Shown here: one piece after another, positions 60,797 through 64,000 of the stretch
How positions within the stretch are numbered: the first letter of the stretch is position 1
Layout: every line of letters begins with the position of its first letter
From: Clostridium ganghwense
GTDB lineage: Bacteria; Bacillota; Clostridia; Clostridiales; Clostridiaceae
DNA length: 64,000 bases
Direction: 5' to 3'
Assembly: GCF_026735165.1 (NCBI RefSeq)
Contig: NZ_JAPQES010000002.1
Coordinates: 375,745 to 439,744 of the forward strand
The notes under the pieces: model-generated
What the model saw: only the letters and a program-made list of their open reading frames with translations
Told to the model about the DNA's origin: nothing
Databases searched by the model: none
Program-made: the position numbers and the translations under genes

Positions 60797-61399
60797 TTAA
60801 TCTAACTTCATATATTTATGTATTAAATCAGTTAAATTATCTATATATTCTTTTTTTAAATCTAAATTATTTATAGTAGCTATCTCTAGAATATTACCAT
60901 ATATAGTACGCCATATTAACATAGCTCCAACATGTATTGTTGACTCTGCTGCATTATGCCAAATTTCAAATAAAATATCTTTGATTGCATTTAAATAGTC
61001 TTTTCTAGCATTATTTGTAAAATCTTTTATGTGTTCATTTTCTTTAGTTAAAATATGGAATTCTTGCATAATCCCATTATATATAATTATTCTAAGTCTA
61101 TTTTCAATATAACTCCTTATAACCTGTTTTTTATTCTCCTCTTCAATTATTCTATCCTTGAAATCTAAAACTACTTGCATCTCTTTTTCAATTAGTAACT
61201 TTATGACTTCTATATAAATATCATTCTTATCTTTAAAATACTTGTAAAATAAACCTGTTGAAATTCCTGCTTCACCAGTTATGTCTTTTATATGTGTATT
61301 ATGATATCCTTTATCATTAAATACTTTTTTAGCAGCTTCTATTAGTTTTAACTTTTTTTCTATTGCCCTTTTTTGAATAGGTTCTTTTATATAACTCAA
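60797..61399 (-). CDS. TetR-family repressor
   Basis: A 200-residue regulator. The N-terminal domain reads IEAAKKVFNDKGYHNTHIKD and ITGEAGISTGLFYKYFKDKN, the typical TetR helix-turn-helix; the rest is an all-helical ligand domain. TTG start behind AAGGAGTGAAAGGAC. Divergent from the FUSC-type exporter gene; two related dyads in the shared upstream region are probable operators, so it should repress the exporter and itself. Confidence 0.9.
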   Translation of the reverse strand: MSYIKEPIQKRAIEKKLKLIEAAKKVFNDKGYHNTHIKDITGEAGISTGLFYKYFKDKNDIYIEVIKLLIEKEMQVVLDFKDRIIEEENKKQVIRSYIENRLRIIIYNGIMQEFHILTKENEHIKDFTNNARKDYLNAIKDILFEIWHNAAESTIHVGAMLIWRTIYGNILEIATINNLDLKKEYIDNLTDLIHKYMKLD

Positions 61400-61458
61400 G
61401 TCCTTTCACTCCTTTATACTAATTTTAATATACTTTTAGTTTTTAGTACAGTTTATAT

Positions 61459-61543
61459 AACTTGAATTTCTATTCACTTTTTGTTGACTCCATATAAATT
61501 AGCATGTATAATATTCTTGAAAGTTGAATTTATATTCAACTTT
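61459..61543 (+). promoter_or_regulatory. FUSC promoter with two TetR-type operators
   Basis: TTGACT (61484-61489) and TATAAT (61507-61512) with a 17-bp spacer. Just after the -10 box lies the perfect dyad AAAGTTGAAT-TTAT-ATTCAACTTT (61520-61543); a diverged copy AACTTGAAT-TTCT-ATTCACTTT is at 61459-61480. Both share TGAAT-N4-ATTCA. Confidence 0.8.
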
Positions 61544-61568
61544 TATTCTACCTCTAGGAGTGTTTAAT

Positions 61569-62597
61569 ATGAATTTCATTAATGAATTAAACTTACAATT
61601 TAATAAGCTTGATTTTAACTTTGGATTTAGATATACTTTTATATTTTTATTGTCATTGGCTCTTAATTGGTATCTATTTGGAATAAACATTTCATTATTA
61701 GGTGCTATAATAACTTTACTTTACTTTGCAATACCTAATAAAAATATCAAAGTTAAATCTTTATCTAAAGTTACTTATATCTATTTAAATATTATTTTAG
61801 TTACTTTTTTAGGTTATCTAGCAACTACTAACTTGGTTTTATCTTTATTATTAAATTTGTTAGTTCCATTTGTTATAGTATGCATATTTTCTGATGAAAC
61901 TAATGTTAATGGATACTCATTTTATTATTGTTTATTTGTTACTATGCAATTTATTGGTATAACCTTGGATATGTTTAATTTCCACTTATTATCTACTTTT
62001 ATAGGGTTGATTATAGGATATGTATTTAATGAAGTTATTTGGTCTGATAATCATAAAAGTATAAGTTCAGATATTATAGCGCTTAAAGAACACTTTGTTA
62101 TAAGCTTAAAGTCTAATTATGTAAAATTAAGAGATGGTTTAAATTTAAATTTACTTACTTCAAGGTTTGCATTTAGATTATCTATTGCTACTGCTTTTTC
62201 CCTTGTTTTTTGGAAATACTTAAATTTACCAAAGTGGTATTGGATATCTATATCTACTTGTTATACTTTAATTCCTATCCATAATCAAATTAATTCTAGG
62301 GCTTTTAAGAGAATTCAAGGGACTATTATAGGTGTTATAATCTTTTTAATATGCTCTTTTTTAGTAAAAAATATGTTTATTTCTGTAATATTAACAGTAC
62401 TTAGTGTTTTATTAACGCTTTCTTATCTTCCCCACAACCGCTTAGCTGAATCTTATGTATTCTCTACATACTTGGCACTGTCTTTTTCTATAATTTCATT
62501 ATCGTCTATAACTGCTACATCATATAGAGTTTTATACGTTTTAATAGGTGCTTTTATAGCTATAGTATTTAATAAATTAATATTTCCTGATAAATAA
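61569..62597 (+). CDS. FUSC-family membrane protein
   Basis: A 342-residue protein with N-terminal membrane helices (about 28-150), a cytoplasmic stretch (about 155-205, SDIIALKEHFVISLKSNYVK), and a second helix block with LPKWYWISISTCYTLIPI then HNQINSRAFKRIQGTIIGVI, the FUSC_2/fusaric acid resistance signature. Such proteins export aromatic acids or related toxic compounds. AGGAGTGTTTAAT precedes the ATG. Controlled by the divergent TetR protein, as the operator layout suggests. Confidence 0.82.
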   Translation: MNFINELNLQFNKLDFNFGFRYTFIFLLSLALNWYLFGINISLLGAIITLLYFAIPNKNIKVKSLSKVTYIYLNIILVTFLGYLATTNLVLSLLLNLLVPFVIVCIFSDETNVNGYSFYYCLFVTMQFIGITLDMFNFHLLSTFIGLIIGYVFNEVIWSDNHKSISSDIIALKEHFVISLKSNYVKLRDGLNLNLLTSRFAFRLSIATAFSLVFWKYLNLPKWYWISISTCYTLIPIHNQINSRAFKRIQGTIIGVIIFLICSFLVKNMFISVILTVLSVLLTLSYLPHNRLAESYVFSTYLALSFSIISLSSITATSYRVLYVLIGAFIAIVFNKLIFPDK

Positions 62598-62644
62598 AAA
62601 AATGTAAGATACAAATAAAAATTAATTTGCATCTTACATTTTTT
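62597..62644. terminator. bidirectional terminator
   Basis: AAAAAATGTAAGAT pairs with ATCTTACATTTTTT in a long hairpin between the convergent FUSC and brnQ genes. Confidence 0.85.
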
Positions 62645-62654
62645 AGTATTCACT

Positions 62655-63995
62655 CTAAATAGAATTTTCCAAAGCTTTATTATTCACTGATTTTTCCTTT
62701 ACACTTTTAATTACTGCTCCTAAAAACATTCCAACTATGGCCGGAACTACCCAACCTAAACCTTTTGCATAAAGAGGTAGTCCATCACATAAATTTGTAA
62801 CAAATCCTAGCTTTATTCCTACCTGCTGTAATGAATCAACTACACTTACAACTCCAGTAAATAATATTGTTAATCCATAAACCATAGAACTTTCTTTAAA
62901 TATCTTATCTAACATTGCAAGTACTATAAGCATTATTGCTATTGGATAAATTGCATTTAATACTGGTACTGATATTGCAAGTATTTTTGTTAATCCCATA
63001 TTAGCAAGAATCATACTAGAAAGAGATAATATTCTAGTCCAATTTTTGTACGATATCTTATTAGTTAATGTTGAAAAATATTGACTGCATGAAGTTATAA
63101 GACCAACACTAGTTGTTAAACAAGCTAAAGTAAATATAACTGCTAATAATACAGCCCCTGGTTTTCCAAATATATAAGTTGTAACATTTGTTAAAGTTTG
63201 TGCTCCATTTTGAGTACCTCCAAATCTTCCTCCACTAGTTGCTCCTAAATGTGCAAGTATTGAATAGATAATTATTAGTAAAGTTCCCGCTATCATTCCA
63301 GCTTTTATTGTTGTTGAAACTACTGCTTTTTCATCCTTAACTCCTTTAGATTTTATTGCTAATGCAATAACTATTCCAAAGTTTAAAGCTGCTATTGTAT
63401 CCATTGTTAGATATCCCTCTAAAAATCCTTTAACAAATGGAGAAGTTACATATTCTCCTGTTGCTGCACCATAATTGCCTAATGGTTTAACTAAAGCTCC
63501 AACAAACATAACTAAAATTAAAAGTAATAAAGAAGGTGTTAATACCTTACCCATACGATTTACTAACTTAGTTGGTGATAATGAAAGCCAATAAGCCACC
63601 ATAAAAAATACAAGTGTAAATACTAGTAACGCTAAAGTCTTTGATATACTCTGTGGTAAATATGGTGCTACTACCATTTCAAAAGGTAAGCTACCTGCTC
63701 TTGGAATTCCTAAACAAGGTCCTATTGATAAATATATTAAAACTGTAAAAATTCCTGCAAACACTGGATTGACTCTTTTAGCTAAATTCGCTAATCCACC
63801 AGATTTAGCAACTGCAACCACTCCTAAAATTGGAAATCCAACTGCTGTTATAAAAAAGGAAAGCATTGCTGTCCAAACTTCCACACCTGCTGCTTGTCCT
63901 AAAAATGGAGGAAATATTAAATTTCCTGCTCCAAAGAATAATGAAAAAAGCATTAACCCTACAAGTAATAAATCTTTCTTTGATAAATTTTTCAT
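62655..63995 (-). CDS. brnQ: branched-chain amino acid transporter BrnQ
   Basis: A 446-residue LIVCS-family carrier with about twelve membrane helices. The start MKNLSKKDLLLVGLMLFSLF plus FGAGNLIFPPFLG is the family hallmark; GFLEGYLTMDTIAALNFGIV is another conserved stretch. Imports leucine, isoleucine and valine with sodium or protons; in clostridia this also feeds Stickland fermentation and CodY sensing. The start lies five bases from the window edge, so its ribosome binding site and control region are not visible. Confidence 0.93.
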   Translation of the reverse strand: MKNLSKKDLLLVGLMLFSLFFGAGNLIFPPFLGQAAGVEVWTAMLSFFITAVGFPILGVVAVAKSGGLANLAKRVNPVFAGIFTVLIYLSIGPCLGIPRAGSLPFEMVVAPYLPQSISKTLALLVFTLVFFMVAYWLSLSPTKLVNRMGKVLTPSLLLLILVMFVGALVKPLGNYGAATGEYVTSPFVKGFLEGYLTMDTIAALNFGIVIALAIKSKGVKDEKAVVSTTIKAGMIAGTLLIIIYSILAHLGATSGGRFGGTQNGAQTLTNVTTYIFGKPGAVLLAVIFTLACLTTSVGLITSCSQYFSTLTNKISYKNWTRILSLSSMILANMGLTKILAISVPVLNAIYPIAIMLIVLAMLDKIFKESSMVYGLTILFTGVVSVVDSLQQVGIKLGFVTNLCDGLPLYAKGLGWVVPAIVGMFLGAVIKSVKEKSVNNKALENSI

Positions 63996-64000
63996 TTTGA

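Noticed and set aside
1-64000. CRISPR arrays, tRNA or rRNA genes
   Set aside because: No regular repeat-spacer pattern and no tRNA-like GGTTCGAATCC arms or rRNA segments were seen on either strand.

Overview
The window looks like a piece of chromosome from a low-GC, spore-former-type Firmicute, most probably a Clostridium. The DNA is strongly AT-rich, ribosome binding sites are strong (GGAGG type), TTG and GTG starts are frequent, and the protein families (DUF3888, DUF6054-like, WYL, TipA-like MerR, DUF998, BrnQ, a TPP-controlled tenA-thiZXY operon) are typical of clostridia. No rRNA, tRNA or CRISPR array was seen. Nearly everything here is accessory rather than core.

Layout. (1) 1-3.8 kb: small secreted or membrane proteins, an XRE repressor with a tidy double operator, and one gene killed by a nonsense codon. 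(2) 4.0-8.9 kb: a recombination module with a PD-(D/E)XK nuclease-like protein, a 55-residue small protein, two overlapping large serine recombinases, a perfect 48-bp palindrome and a protein with a possible ribbon-helix-helix end. (3) 9.0-18.9 kb: a defence-type island, all on the minus strand: a 1315-residue DUF4297/Cap4-like nuclease fused to a STAND-type NTPase, an MBL-fold hydrolase, an HNH nuclease, a Ser/Thr kinase and an Abi-alpha (DUF4393) protein, sprinkled with an island-specific short repeat. A 5'-truncated L,D-transpeptidase at 19.2 kb may mark its right edge. (4) 21.5-27.0 kb: a visibly GC-richer drug-sensing module (small HTH protein, OmpR regulator, histidine kinase, ABC ATPase, FtsX-type permease) bracketed by identical 47-bp direct repeats. 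(5) 27-57 kb: a long run of mostly single, mostly minus-strand small genes (ClpP-like protease, GNAT acetyltransferases, NUDIX, flavodoxin, VOC, deformylase, HD hydrolase, AraC/GyrI-like proteins, DUF692, two-component system and secreted esterase), interrupted by the riboswitch-controlled thiamin-precursor salvage operon. (6) 57-64 kb: an AraC-type regulator with a two-gene ABC exporter, a Vat/CatB-type acetyltransferase, a divergent TetR/FUSC pair and brnQ.

The most unusual signals are two. First, the serine-recombinase pair next to a multi-gene defence island suggests a mobile defence element. Second, many of the small genes in regions 1, 4 and 5 carry the same ~65-bp AT-rich repeat (called R1 below), always in one orientation and usually within about 50 bp of the stop codon of a minus-strand gene; other repeat families (R2, R3 and a GATTATGCTCATAATC motif) occupy the same position behind other genes. 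In one paralogue pair the repeat replaces the last codons of one copy, so it behaves like a recombination joint. This gives a cassette-like landscape without any integron integrase in view.

Gene decay is common: seven to eight remnants were found (nonsense codons at 3.5 and 53.8 kb; frameshifts or deletions at 35.6, 42.9 and 48.0 kb; truncations at 18.0, 19.2 and 55.5 kb). Functions are assigned from motifs read by eye; no database search was possible.
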